Source: Candidatus Rokuibacteriota bacterium (lineage in GTDB: Bacteria; Methylomirabilota; Methylomirabilia; Rokubacteriales; CSP1-6). Taken from it: DNA of 64,000 nucleotides. This document shows positions 8,232-15,850 of the stretch, piece after piece. Below the pieces are notes generated by a model that did not search any database, was not told the DNA's origin, and saw nothing but the letters and a program-made list of their open reading frames with translations. The translations under genes were made by a program, and so were the position numbers. The stretch covers positions 1 to 64,000 of the forward strand of contig VGLJ01000016.1 in the NCBI GenBank assembly GCA_016866775.1, read 5' to 3'. Positions within the stretch are counted from its first letter, which is position 1. Every line of letters begins with the position of its first letter.

Positions 8232-8246
8232 CTCCCTCGTAGGGAG
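8232..8246 (+). promoter_or_regulatory. hairpin covering the receiver gene's ribosome-binding site
   Basis: CTCCCT-CGT-AGGGAG forms a perfect 6-bp stem with a 3-base loop. Its right arm is the Shine-Dalgarno run AGGGAGGG, 6 bases before the GTG start at 8255. A folded leader would hide the ribosome-binding site. Short GC hairpins are common in such DNA, so function is unproven. Confidence 0.3.
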
Positions 8247-8254
8247 GGCACCGG

Positions 8255-8619
8255 GTGAACGAGGCCCCGCTCATCGCCATCGTGGACGACGACGAGTCCG
8301 TGCGTCGCTCGCTCCATCGGCTCGTGCAGTCGGCCGGCTACGTCGTCGAGACGTTCGGCTCCGCCGCCGAGTTCCTCGCATGGCTCCCGCGCGGCCGCGC
8401 GGCCTGCCTCGTGCTCGACGTGCACATGGACGAGATGAGCGGGTTCGAGCTCGAGGAGCGGCTGGCGGTCCCGTCGTCTTCATCACGGCGCACGACGACG
8501 CCTCGACCCGCGCCCGGATCGAGAAATCCCGCGCCGTCGGTCACCTGTGGAAGCCGTTCGACGAGGCCGCGGTGCTCGGCATGATCCGTCGTGTCGTCGA
8601 AGGGTCCCCGCCGGGCTGA
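8255..8619 (+). pseudogene. response regulator receiver domain, frameshifted
   Basis: From GTG 8255 the frame encodes a FixJ-type receiver domain: VDDDESVRRSLHRL at the start and the phospho-acceptor in VLDVHMDEMSGFELEERL. At about 8466 the sequence continues in another frame as GPVVFITAHDDASTRARI and then HLWKPFDE, the conserved Lys segment, ending at 8619. The junction also lacks a few residues usually present between the two parts. It is thus a small deletion with frameshift, or an assembly error. No DNA-binding output domain follows. The ribosome-binding site lies in a hairpin and two operator-like repeats sit upstream. Confidence 0.72.
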
Positions 8620-8698
8620 CCGCGATCGACGGTACCATCCCCGCACGGGGGTGAGGCATGACCGCCCGCAAGGGCAAAGAGTTTCTCGAGCGGCCGGG

Positions 8699-9577
8699 TT
8701 GACCGCCGCCTGGCCGCTCCTCGTGGCGAGCCTGGTCGTCGGACTCGCGGGGCTCGTGCGCCTCGCGGACCCGGCGGCGACCGGTGCCGACGATCTCACC
8801 GGCGTGATTCGCCTGCCCGCATCGCTGACGAGCGCGATCGCCGTCATCGTCACGCTCGCGGTCGTCGTGTTCTTCCTCGGCATCGCGCGAGCGTTGCGGG
8901 CGCGCCGGCAGGGCGAAGGCGAGCTCGGTCCGCTCGAGTCGGAGCCCGTGCGGCGGCCGTGGCTCCACGTCCTCGCGCAGATCCTCTCGTTCGTGAACGT
9001 GCTCGTCCTCGGCTACCTGCTCTGGAAGAACGCGCTGCCGTTCGGCGGTCTCCTCGGCCTCGGCGGCGGCGGCGCCGCCGACGGCGCGCTGCTGGGCAGC
9101 CCGCAGCCGGAAGCGCCGTGGGTCGTCACGTGGACGTTCGCCGCGCTCGCGCTGATTGCGGCGGCGACGATGCTGGCGCTCGCGATGTGGTTCGCCTCGG
9201 GCGACCGGCTCGCCGAGTGGTGGTCGCGGGAGGACGGGGAGGAGGAGCCGCCGCCGCCCGCGCTCGTCGAGGCCGTCGACGACGGCATGGAAGATCTGCG
9301 CGGCGAGAGCGACGCGCGCCGGGCGATCATCCGCTGCTACGCGCGCTTCGAGCGCGCCGCCGCGGCGTCGGGATTCGCCCGGCGGCCGTGGCAGACGCCG
9401 ATGGAGTTCATGCGCGAGGCGCTGGGACACCTGCCCGGGCCGCGCGCCGCCGTGCGCGCGCTGACGAGCCTCTTCGAGCTGGCGCGCTTCAGCGATCGCG
9501 CGCTGGGTGCCGGCGAGCGCGACCGCGCGCTGGACGCGCTCGACGACATCAAGGCCGCGATCGATGCCGCCCGCTGA
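8699..9577 (+). CDS. four-span membrane protein with DUF4129-type domain
   Basis: About 292 residues: four hydrophobic spans in the first 165 residues, then a soluble C-terminal region (ARRAIIRCYARFERAAAASG, then PMEFMREAL) typical of DUF4129 domains, which usually accompany MoxR and DUF58 genes. The start is uncertain. TTG at 8699 overlaps the TGA of a 14-codon frame (8658-8702, MTARKGKEFLERPG) that has a good ribosome-binding site, so either that is a leader peptide coupled to this gene or one base is missing and translation really begins at 8658. First gene of a five-gene operon; its stop overlaps the next start. Function not established. Confidence 0.75.
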   Translation: MTAAWPLLVASLVVGLAGLVRLADPAATGADDLTGVIRLPASLTSAIAVIVTLAVVVFFLGIARALRARRQGEGELGPLESEPVRRPWLHVLAQILSFVNVLVLGYLLWKNALPFGGLLGLGGGGAADGALLGSPQPEAPWVVTWTFAALALIAAATMLALAMWFASGDRLAEWWSREDGEEEPPPPALVEAVDDGMEDLRGESDARRAIIRCYARFERAAAASGFARRPWQTPMEFMREALGHLPGPRAAVRALTSLFELARFSDRALGAGERDRALDALDDIKAAIDAAR

Positions 9578-10016
9578 GCGATCGCGAGCGCGCGTCCTCG
9601 CGTGGGGATTCTTGGCACTCCTCGCCGCGCTGGCCCTGATCCCCGGCTATCTGACGGTTCCGCCGGACTGGCGCCCCGTCGCGGTCCGGCTGGCGTGCGC
9701 GTTCCTCGTCATCGTGGGCTCGATGCGCGTCATCGGCCGGGTCCGGCGCTCCCTCGAAGGCGAGACGCGCTCGCCGCTCGATCCCGCCCGCCGCCCGGCG
9801 CGACATCCCGTGCTCGACGAGCGATTCACGCGGGTACGCGACGACATCGTCTTCGGCGCGCGCAGCCGCCGTTACTTCGAGACCATCCTCTGGCCGCGCC
9901 TGCGGAAGCTCGGCGCCACCGAGATGCCGCCGCCGGAGCGGCGCCCGATGGCCCGGCGCGGGCCGTCGCTGCGCACGCTCGAGCGCGTGATCGCCGGGAT
10001 CGAGCGGCGTCCATGA
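9564..10016 (+). CDS. small membrane protein of the MoxR operon
   Basis: A 150-residue protein with two hydrophobic spans in the first 60 residues (FLALLAALALIPGYLTV and LACAFLVIVGSMRVIG), then a basic, Pro- and Arg-rich soluble tail. ATG 9564 lies inside the end of the DUF4129 gene (14-base overlap) and its own stop overlaps the MoxR start as ATGA, so it is embedded in the coupled operon. I recognise no domain. In related operons a small membrane protein is commonly found in this position, which suggests a shared role with the ATPase and DUF58 protein. Confidence 0.7.
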   Translation: MPPAERSRARVLAWGFLALLAALALIPGYLTVPPDWRPVAVRLACAFLVIVGSMRVIGRVRRSLEGETRSPLDPARRPARHPVLDERFTRVRDDIVFGARSRRYFETILWPRLRKLGATEMPPPERRPMARRGPSLRTLERVIAGIERRP

Positions 10017-10969
10017 AGATCGACACCGTCGCCGATCGCTGTCAGGAGATCCTCGCCGCGCTCGGCCAGGTCGTCGTCGGCAAGACCGCCGTCCTCGAGC
10101 AGATCCTGGCCGGCGTGCTCGCGAACGGGCACATCCTGATCGAGGACTATCCGGGCCTCGCGAAGACCCTCATCGCGCGGCTCGTCGCCGGCACGCTCTC
10201 GCTCTCGTTCAAGCGCATCCAGTTCACGCCGGACCTCCTGCCGAGCGACGTGACCGGCAGCTTCCTGTTCGATCAGCGCGAGGCGCGCTTCGAGTTCCGT
10301 CGCGGCCCGATCTTCACGCACCTGCTGCTCGCGGACGAGATCAACCGCGCCACGCCGAAGACGCAGAGTGCCTTGCTCGAAGCGATGCAGGAGAGCCAGG
10401 TGACGGTGGAGGGCGAGCGGTTCGCGCTCGAGGCGCCGTTCATCGTCATCGCCACCCAGAACCCGATCGAGCTCGAGGGCACGTACCCGCTCCCCGAGGC
10501 GCAGCTCGACCGCTTCCTGCTCCGCGTGGCCGTCGGCTACCCGGATGCCGACGAGGAGGCGGAGATCCTCGCGCGGCGGCGCCGGCGGCGGGACGACGCC
10601 ATCAGCATCGCGCCCGTCACCTCGCGCGACGAGCTCCTCGCGATGCAGGCGGCGATCGAGGACGTGCACGTCGCCGACGTCACGACGCGCTACATCGTCG
10701 ACCTCGTCCGCGCGACGCGCGCGGATCACCGGGTGGCGCTCGGCGCCTCCCCGCGCGGGACGCTGGCGCTGTTGAAGCTCGCGCGCGCGCTCGCGGCGCT
10801 GCGCCGTCGCGACTTCGTGCTGCCGGACGACGTGAAGGCGATGACCGTTCCCGCGCTCGCGCACCGGCTCGTGCTCAAGCCGGAGCTGTGGGCGTCGCGA
10901 ATCTCGGCCACGCACGTCGTCGAGACGCTGCTCGAGCAGGTCCCCGCGCCCAGCGCCGCCACGTCGTGA
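10013..10969 (+). CDS. MoxR-family AAA+ ATPase
   Basis: A 318-residue MoxR ATPase. The P-loop is EDYPGLAKT near residue 45, followed by the family's FTPDLLPSDVTG, Walker B LLLADEINRA, sensor-1 IATQNP, and sensor-2 GASPRGTLALL. MoxR proteins are thought to act as chaperones that mature or activate partner proteins, usually VWA-domain ones; the partner here is likely the adjacent DUF58 protein. ATG 10013 overlaps the upstream stop as ATGA, and the stop overlaps the DUF58 start as GTGA, so co-translation is strongly indicated. Length is normal and the protein looks intact. Confidence 0.95.
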   Translation: MKIDTVADRCQEILAALGQVVVGKTAVLEQILAGVLANGHILIEDYPGLAKTLIARLVAGTLSLSFKRIQFTPDLLPSDVTGSFLFDQREARFEFRRGPIFTHLLLADEINRATPKTQSALLEAMQESQVTVEGERFALEAPFIVIATQNPIELEGTYPLPEAQLDRFLLRVAVGYPDADEEAEILARRRRRRDDAISIAPVTSRDELLAMQAAIEDVHVADVTTRYIVDLVRATRADHRVALGASPRGTLALLKLARALAALRRRDFVLPDDVKAMTVPALAHRLVLKPELWASRISATHVVETLLEQVPAPSAATS

Positions 10970-12240
10970 GCGCGCGCGTCGCCCCGGCCGCCCTGTCGCT
11001 CCTCACGGTGGCGGCGTGGGCCGTCTCGCTCGCCGTGCTGTCCGGACGCCCCGAGCTGTTCGTCGCCGCGCTCCCGGTCGCGCTCGCCCTCGGCGTCGCC
11101 GTCCTTCGCCGCTCGACGCCCGCGTGCTCGGTGGAGCGCGAGGTGTCGTCGGCGCGCGTCCACGAAGGCGAGCCCGTCACCGTCGCGGTCACGGTCACCG
11201 CGCACTCGCGCCTGGCGCTCGCCGAGATCCTCGACGTCCTCCCGCCCCAGTGCGAGCTCGTCTCCGGGCACAACCGCGCGCTCGTCGCGCTGCGGGCGGG
11301 GCAGAGCGCGCGCTTCAGCTACGACGTGCGCGCGCCGCGCGGACGTCACGACTTCGCGCGCATCGCGATCCGGGCGCGCGATCGATGGAGCGCGCAGGCG
11401 TGGGAGTGGTCCGACGAGCGGCCGACCGTCGTGCGCGTGTATCCGCGGGTCGTGCCGCTCCGGACGCTGCCTCACCCGCTGCGCACGCGCGCCTCGGTCG
11501 GCGACTACGTGTCGCCCGCGCTCGGCGACGGCATCGAGTCGGGCGACATCCGGCGGTTCGCGCCGGGCGACCGGATCCGGCAGGTGAACTGGCGCGCGTC
11601 ACTGCGGCTCGGCACGCTGTACGTCACGCAGCATCACCGCGAGCGCAACGCCGACGTGATCCTGATGCTCGACACGCTCGCGGACGCGGGCGTGGCCCCG
11701 GACAGCACGCTCGACCTCGGCGTCCGCGCGGCAGCGTCGCTCGCGGCGGCCTACCTCGCCCGGAAGGATCGCGTCGGGCTCATCAACGTCGGCGGGACGA
11801 TCGACTGGGTGAAGCCAGCCTCGGGACGCGTGCAGTACGAGCGGCTCGCCGAGACGCTGCTACGCGCCAGTGTCGTGTTCACGTACGTCACGAAGGACCT
11901 CGCCCGCGTGCCGTCGCGCGTCCTGCCGTCGCACGCGCTCGTCATCGCCGTCACCTCGCTCCTCGACGTCAGGTTCACGCACACCGCGCTCGATCTCGCG
12001 GCGCGCGGGTTCGATCTCGTCGTGGTGGTCGTGTCACCGGTCGAGGTCACGCGGCACGCGCTGCCGCGCTCGCACACCAACGATCTCGCGTGCCGCCTGT
12101 GGACGATCGAGCGCCGGGCGCGCCTCGACGAGTTTCGTCGTCACGGCATCGCCGTCCTCGAGTGGGACACCACCGGGTCGCTCGAGCAGACGCTGGCCGG
12201 CTACGGGCGCCGCCGGCCGCAGCGGGTGGCTGCGCAATGA
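10966..12240 (+). CDS. DUF58 domain-containing protein
   Basis: A 424-residue protein: an N-terminal hydrophobic pair of spans, an immunoglobulin-like or beta-rich segment, and the DUF58 signature RFAPGDRIRQVNWRASLR, followed by a VWA-like stretch starting at NADVILMLDT. DUF58 proteins are usual partners of MoxR ATPases and often membrane-anchored. The start is GTG 10966, overlapping the MoxR stop (GTGA), and its stop overlaps the next start (ATGA). The Asp in MLDT resembles a MIDAS-like metal site but the full motif is not evident. The pathway is not established; links to envelope stress or metallo-enzyme maturation in other species are only suggestive. Confidence 0.92.
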   Translation: MSARVAPAALSLLTVAAWAVSLAVLSGRPELFVAALPVALALGVAVLRRSTPACSVEREVSSARVHEGEPVTVAVTVTAHSRLALAEILDVLPPQCELVSGHNRALVALRAGQSARFSYDVRAPRGRHDFARIAIRARDRWSAQAWEWSDERPTVVRVYPRVVPLRTLPHPLRTRASVGDYVSPALGDGIESGDIRRFAPGDRIRQVNWRASLRLGTLYVTQHHRERNADVILMLDTLADAGVAPDSTLDLGVRAAASLAAAYLARKDRVGLINVGGTIDWVKPASGRVQYERLAETLLRASVVFTYVTKDLARVPSRVLPSHALVIAVTSLLDVRFTHTALDLAARGFDLVVVVVSPVEVTRHALPRSHTNDLACRLWTIERRARLDEFRRHGIAVLEWDTTGSLEQTLAGYGRRRPQRVAAQ

Positions 12241-12746
12241 TCCGCCTCGTCACGCTCACGGTCGCGGTCGCGCTGTTCTTCGCGGGACCCCTCGCCACGC
12301 CGCGCCCGTCGGTGATCGTGGGCAGCGCCATCGCGTTGCTCCTGGCGATCGCCGGGATCGTCACGCTGTGGCGGTGGGCGCTCACCGCCGCCGCGTGCCT
12401 GTTCCTCGGCGCCTACGCGGGAGCGCTCTGGCTCGGAGGCGCACCGCTCGACATCGTGGGCGGCGCGTGGGTCGGCGTCGGGCTCGTGCTGCTGAACCAC
12501 TCCGCCGAGCTCGCGCGGCTCGCGCGGCGCTCCACCACCGACGCGCGCCTCATTCGCTCGCAGGTCGGCGGCTGGGTCGCGTTCGCGGCCGCGACGCTCG
12601 GCGCCGCGTTCGTGGTGACGACGCTCGCGCGCGTCGTCGCCGCCACGGTGCCATTCGGGGGCGCGGCGCCGATGGCCGGCGCCGGCGCGCTCGGCGTCGT
12701 GCTCGCGCTCGCGCTGATGCTCCTCAGGTCTTCAGCCGCGCGCTGA
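12237..12746 (+). CDS. multi-span membrane protein ending the MoxR operon
   Basis: A 169-residue protein with about five hydrophobic segments, including TLTVAVALFFAGPLA, IALLLAIAGIVTLW and a C-terminal GALGVVLALALMLL. It begins at ATG 12237, overlapping the DUF58 stop as ATGA, so it is the fifth coupled gene of the operon. I do not recognise a domain. The hydrophilic loop LNHSAELARLARRSTTDARL separates two helical hairpins. It converges with the small minus-strand gene, overlapping it by 15 bases. Confidence 0.72.
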   Translation: MIRLVTLTVAVALFFAGPLATPRPSVIVGSAIALLLAIAGIVTLWRWALTAAACLFLGAYAGALWLGGAPLDIVGGAWVGVGLVLLNHSAELARLARRSTTDARLIRSQVGGWVAFAAATLGAAFVVTTLARVVAATVPFGGAAPMAGAGALGVVLALALMLLRSSAAR

Positions 12747-13016
12747 CCGCCGCTCCGGGATCGCGCGGTACCGTCCGTCGGGAATCCGCTCGACGCGGCC
12801 CGCCTCTTCCAGGAGTTCGAGCATCTCGCCGATGCGCTTCGTCACCAGCGCGCGCGTACCGATGGCGAATCCGCCGGACACGAGCGCGCTGGCGAGGTTG
12901 GCGGCGATCGTCCCCGCCTCGTACGTCGTCAGGACCGCGAAGACCTTCGCCTCCGGCGTGATGCCCTCGCGATGCCGCAGCGGAGCGAACATCTTCCGGT
13001 CGCCCGACGAGAGCAT
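12732..13016 (-). CDS. small hypothetical protein
   Basis: A 94-residue soluble protein without a recognised family. Its C-terminal half (RIGEMLELLEEAGRVERI then PDGRYRAIP) resembles the recognition helix and wing of a winged-helix protein, but this is only an impression. The ATG at 13016 lies 3 bases after the stop of the small membrane protein, so the two probably share a transcript; Met9 is an alternative start. It overlaps the convergent MoxR operon end by 15 bases. Confidence 0.5.
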   Translation of the reverse strand: MLSSGDRKMFAPLRHREGITPEAKVFAVLTTYEAGTIAANLASALVSGGFAIGTRALVTKRIGEMLELLEEAGRVERIPDGRYRAIPERRSARG

Positions 13017-13019
13017 CGA

Positions 13020-13370
13020 CTACTTCGCCGCCTCGGTCTTGACCAGCTGGGCCGCACAGAGGTCGGCGACGTCCCGATTGGCCTCACCGCCGCCGATCGT
13101 CGCCCACCCGTCCTTGAGGACGGCATCGCGCTGGTCGAACGTCGAGGGGAGCGCTCGCAGCGCGGCGAGCTTCTTGGGGCTCGCCGGATCGTCCTTGGAC
13201 TTGTCGAGGCAGACGGGCACGAGCGCGGCGGTGACTGCCGCCTGGCTACGCTCGGTCGCGAGGCGATCCGCGGTGCTGCCCGTCGTCCAGCCGCCCCACG
13301 TGAATCCAAGGATCATGGTGACGAGACTGCCGATGACGAACGACCACGCGCGCGGTCGGAGCCAGTCCAT
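13020..13370 (-). CDS. small one-span membrane protein, paralogue of 7729-8082
   Basis: A 116-residue protein with one N-terminal membrane span (FVIGSLVTMILGFTWGGW) and a soluble domain with two Cys and the end pattern ANRDVADLCAAQLVKTEA. It is clearly paralogous to the protein at 7729-8082: same length, WGGW at the end of the span, STAxR after it, VTAALxPVC, and a similar C-terminus. A TATGAT -10 box at 13470-13475 suggests a leader of about 90 bases. Function unknown; two copies within 6 kb flanking the MoxR operon suggest a lineage-specific family. Confidence 0.78.
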   Translation of the reverse strand: MDWLRPRAWSFVIGSLVTMILGFTWGGWTTGSTADRLATERSQAAVTAALVPVCLDKSKDDPASPKKLAALRALPSTFDQRDAVLKDGWATIGGGEANRDVADLCAAQLVKTEAAK

Positions 13371-13469
13371 GGAGGACCCCCGAGGTGACGGTGTGAAGCG
13401 CCAAGCCAGTCACCCGGGTCCCGACGCGCCCGGTGCGGTCAACCAGGTGGACGGGGTGAGGGCGCGGCC

Positions 13470-13475
13470 ATCATA
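13470..13475 (-). promoter_or_regulatory. extended -10 promoter candidate
   Basis: Read on the minus strand, TGCTATGAT gives an extended -10 element in otherwise GC-rich DNA, after the MsrB stop and before the membrane protein start at 13370. It predicts a leader of about 90 bases. No convincing -35 box is seen. Confidence 0.4.
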
Positions 13476-13489
13476 GCACCGCGCCATTG

Positions 13490-13843
13490 TTACTTCGGGA
13501 CGAACTTCAGGGAGAGGGAATTGACGCAGTGGCGCGTGTTGGTCGGCGTGAACCCCTCGCCGACGAAGACGTGGCCGAGATGGCCGCCGCACGCCGCGCA
13601 TTCGATCTCGATCCGCGCGCCGTCCGGATCGGGCAGCCGCTTCACCGCGCCGGAGATCTCGTCGTCGAACGCGGGCCACCCGCAGCCGGAGTGGAACTTG
13701 GAGGACGACGTGTAGAGCGGCGTCTCGCAGCGCCGGCAGACGTACGTCCCTTCCTCGAAGAATTCGTCGTACTGCCCGCTGAACGGCGGTTCGGTCCCCT
13801 TGTGGACGATGACCCACTCTTCGATCCGCGTGAGCTTGTTCAC
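13490..13843 (-). CDS. msrB: peptide-methionine (R)-S-oxide reductase
   Basis: A 117-residue MsrB that reduces methionine-R-sulfoxide in oxidised proteins. The zinc-binding pairs Cys36/Cys39 (CRRC) and Cys82/Cys85 (CAAC) are present, as are the catalytic Cys106 in RHCVNSLSL and Cys54 in SGCGWPAF. There is no signal peptide, so it is cytoplasmic. It is the last gene of a minus-strand run (AhpD-like, CoA-transferase, cupin, MsrB) and begins 3 bases after the cupin stop. It is slightly shorter than the E. coli enzyme but has all key residues. Confidence 0.95.
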   Translation of the reverse strand: MNKLTRIEEWVIVHKGTEPPFSGQYDEFFEEGTYVCRRCETPLYTSSSKFHSGCGWPAFDDEISGAVKRLPDPDGARIEIECAACGGHLGHVFVGEGFTPTNTRHCVNSLSLKFVPK

Positions 13844-13846
13844 GGC

Positions 13847-14185
13847 TCAGTCCGCGAGGCGGATCGTGGCGGTGAGCCGGCGCTTGTTGCCGACCACGCG
13901 CGTCGTGTGGCCCTTGCCGGTGAGGTCTTCCGCGAGCGTGACGTGGCCCGGGCCGAAGCGGCGCACGGTGCCGTCGCCGAGGCCGATCTCCACTTCGCCC
14001 TCGAGGGTGATCACGTACTGGCGGCGCGGGGCGTTGTGCCAGTCGTGGAAGTGGCCCGGCTCCGTCGCGCGGAACACGACGCCCTTCGTGCCGTGCAGCG
14101 TCGTGAGCGACGGCCGCGAGGCCGGATCGATCTCTTCGAGATGTGACTGCCCATCGGGACCGGTGTAGAGGCGCGTCATACCCAT
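13847..14185 (-). CDS. cupin domain protein
   Basis: A 112-residue single-domain cupin. The first motif appears around ATEPGHFHDWHNAP, with His residues suited to metal binding, followed by QYVITLEGEVEIGLGDG and the second motif GPGHVTLAEDLTGKGHTT. Functions of such proteins range from dioxygenases to isomerases and ligand sensors. A ribosome-binding site (AGGAGG) precedes ATG 14185. It lies 12 bases after the CoA-transferase stop and 3 bases before MsrB, so probably co-transcribed with both. Confidence 0.82.
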   Translation of the reverse strand: MGMTRLYTGPDGQSHLEEIDPASRPSLTTLHGTKGVVFRATEPGHFHDWHNAPRRQYVITLEGEVEIGLGDGTVRRFGPGHVTLAEDLTGKGHTTRVVGNKRRLTATIRLAD

Positions 14186-14197
14186 GGCCGTGTCCTC

Positions 14198-15394
14198 CTA
14201 TGCGATGGCGCCGGACCGCCGAAGCGCGGCGATCCCGGCGCCATCATAGCCGAGCGCCGCGAGGACTTCGTCCGTGTGCTCACCGACACGCGCGGGCGGC
14301 CGCTCGAGCGACGGACCGTCGTGCGCGAACTTGAACGCCGCCAGCGGCACCGTGATCTCCTTGCCGACGCCGGGGACCTTCTCGTGCCGGTGCAGCACGC
14401 CGCGGCTCTCGAGGTGCGGGTCGCCGAGCGCCTCGCGCAGTTCTCGGACGCGCGTGGCGGGAACGTGGCGCGACTGGAAGAACGTCTCCCACTCGTCGGC
14501 GGTCTTCTCCTTCATCGTCTCGGCGACCTTCGCGAGCTTCTCCGCGTGGCGCGAGTAACGCTCCTCGAGGCTCGCGCGCTTCGCCTCCTCGGGATCGCCG
14601 ATCGCCTCGTAGAAGCGGCGGTGCTGGCGCGCGTTGCTCGCGGCGAGCTGGATGAGCCCGTCCTTCGTCTCGAACGCCGACGACGACGCGAAGCGCATCA
14701 CGTTGCCGTTGCGCTTCGGGTGATGCCCCGAATGCAGGTAGTCCGTGATGTGCGAGCCCTGGAGGATCATCGCGACGTCCAGCATCGCGAGGTCGATGTG
14801 CTGGCCCGTCCCGGTGCGCATGCGCTGGAAGAGCGCCGCCGAGATGGCGAACGCGCCCATCGTCCCCGTCGCGTAGTCGATCATCGGCGCGCCGGCCTTG
14901 ATCGGTCCGCTGGCCTCAGTGCCGGTGGAGGCCGTGATGCCGGACGTCGCCTGGATGGCGTGGTCGTACGCGGTCTGCGTGCCGCGCGGACCGTCCTGCC
15001 CGAACGCGGTCATCGACGCGTAGATCAGCTTCGGATTGAGCCGCGAGAGATCCTCGTAGCCGAGGCCCAGCGCCTTGAACGCGCCGGGCCGATAGTTCTC
15101 CACGAGCACGTCCGCCCACTCCGCGACGAGACGCTTCAAGACCTCGCGCCCGCCCTCGGTCTTGAGGTTCAGCGCGATCGCGCGCTTGTTCGAGCCCTGC
15201 GTCATGAACCCGGTGCCCATCAGCGCCCGGTTCAGCGTGTGATCGGCGCCGGTCTCGCGGCTCTGATCGGGCGCGTTCGGGTCGTCGACCTTGATGACGT
15301 CGGCGCCGAGCACGGCGAGCTGATAGGCGGCGAACGGCCCGGCCAGGACGTGCGTGCAGTCGATGATCTTGATGCCCTCGAAGGGACGCATCAT
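14198..15394 (-). CDS. CaiB/BaiF family CoA-transferase
   Basis: A 398-residue family III CoA-transferase, expected to move CoA between carboxylic acids through an aspartyl-CoA intermediate. The N-terminus IKIIDCTHVLAGPFAAYQLA and GADVIKVDDP are typical, and the likely catalytic Asp lies in MIDYATGTMGAF. Start ATG 15394 overlaps the upstream AhpD-like stop (ATGATG, TGA shared) and has AAGGAG five bases before it; ATG 15391 is an alternative. It shares an operon with the AhpD-like, cupin and MsrB genes. A second CoA-transferase lies at 39194. Substrate unknown. Confidence 0.94.
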   Translation of the reverse strand: MMRPFEGIKIIDCTHVLAGPFAAYQLAVLGADVIKVDDPNAPDQSRETGADHTLNRALMGTGFMTQGSNKRAIALNLKTEGGREVLKRLVAEWADVLVENYRPGAFKALGLGYEDLSRLNPKLIYASMTAFGQDGPRGTQTAYDHAIQATSGITASTGTEASGPIKAGAPMIDYATGTMGAFAISAALFQRMRTGTGQHIDLAMLDVAMILQGSHITDYLHSGHHPKRNGNVMRFASSSAFETKDGLIQLAASNARQHRRFYEAIGDPEEAKRASLEERYSRHAEKLAKVAETMKEKTADEWETFFQSRHVPATRVRELREALGDPHLESRGVLHRHEKVPGVGKEITVPLAAFKFAHDGPSLERPPARVGEHTDEVLAALGYDGAGIAALRRSGAIA

Positions 15395-15792
15395 CGTTTC
15401 TCCTTGAACGCGTCGTCGATCTCGATCTGATACCCGTCGGCGAGCCCGTTGGTCTCGTTGGCCATGCCGACCACCGCCATCAGCTCGCCCAGCATCTCGT
15501 CGGTCATCCCGGCCTTGCGCGCGCCGGCGGTGTGCGACGCGATGCAGTACTTGCAGCCGTTGCTGGCGCTGATGGCGAGGTAGATCATCTCCTTGGTCAG
15601 CATGTCGAGCGCGCCGGGCGCCATGACGTCCTTGACGCTCTGCCAGGTCCGGCGGAGCGTCGGCGGATGGTTCGCCAGCGCGCGCCAGAAGTTGTTCACG
15701 TAGTCGGTCTTCCGCGTCGCCCGGATGTCCTCGTAGACGGCACGGACCTCCGCGCTCGCCTCGCCGTCCTCGATCAGCTTCACGCTCGCCAT
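15391..15792 (-). CDS. carboxymuconolactone decarboxylase/AhpD-like protein
   Basis: A 133-residue all-helical protein of the CMD/AhpD fold. The signature CKYCIASH (Cys80, Cys83, His87) is that of AhpD-type peroxidase or thiol-redox members rather than true decarboxylases. Start ATG 15792 follows a purine run. Its stop overlaps the CoA-transferase start, so it is translationally coupled to that gene. It is divergent from the Gfo/Idh gene across 58 bases. A role in detoxification or redox support for the operon is possible but not shown. Confidence 0.88.
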   Translation of the reverse strand: MASVKLIEDGEASAEVRAVYEDIRATRKTDYVNNFWRALANHPPTLRRTWQSVKDVMAPGALDMLTKEMIYLAISASNGCKYCIASHTAGARKAGMTDEMLGELMAVVGMANETNGLADGYQIEIDDAFKEKR

Positions 15793-15836
15793 GGTCCCTT
15801 CCCCTCGTGCGTGTCGTGGTCGGTCGCGAGGCACGG

Positions 15837-15842
15837 TACCAT
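15837..15842 (+). promoter_or_regulatory. -10 box placed for a leaderless transcript
   Basis: TACCAT ends 8 bases before the ATG of the Gfo/Idh gene, and no ribosome-binding site lies between. Transcription would start at or next to the start codon. The hexamer is a moderate match to TATAAT. Confidence 0.3.
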
Positions 15843-15850
15843 ACGAAGCC

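Noticed and set aside
13438-13452. Imperfect palindrome GTCAACCAGGTGGAC upstream of the second small membrane protein, compared with the GGACCAAGGTCC operators
   Set aside because: It shares only part of the pattern and lies downstream of the likely transcription start; similarity could be chance.
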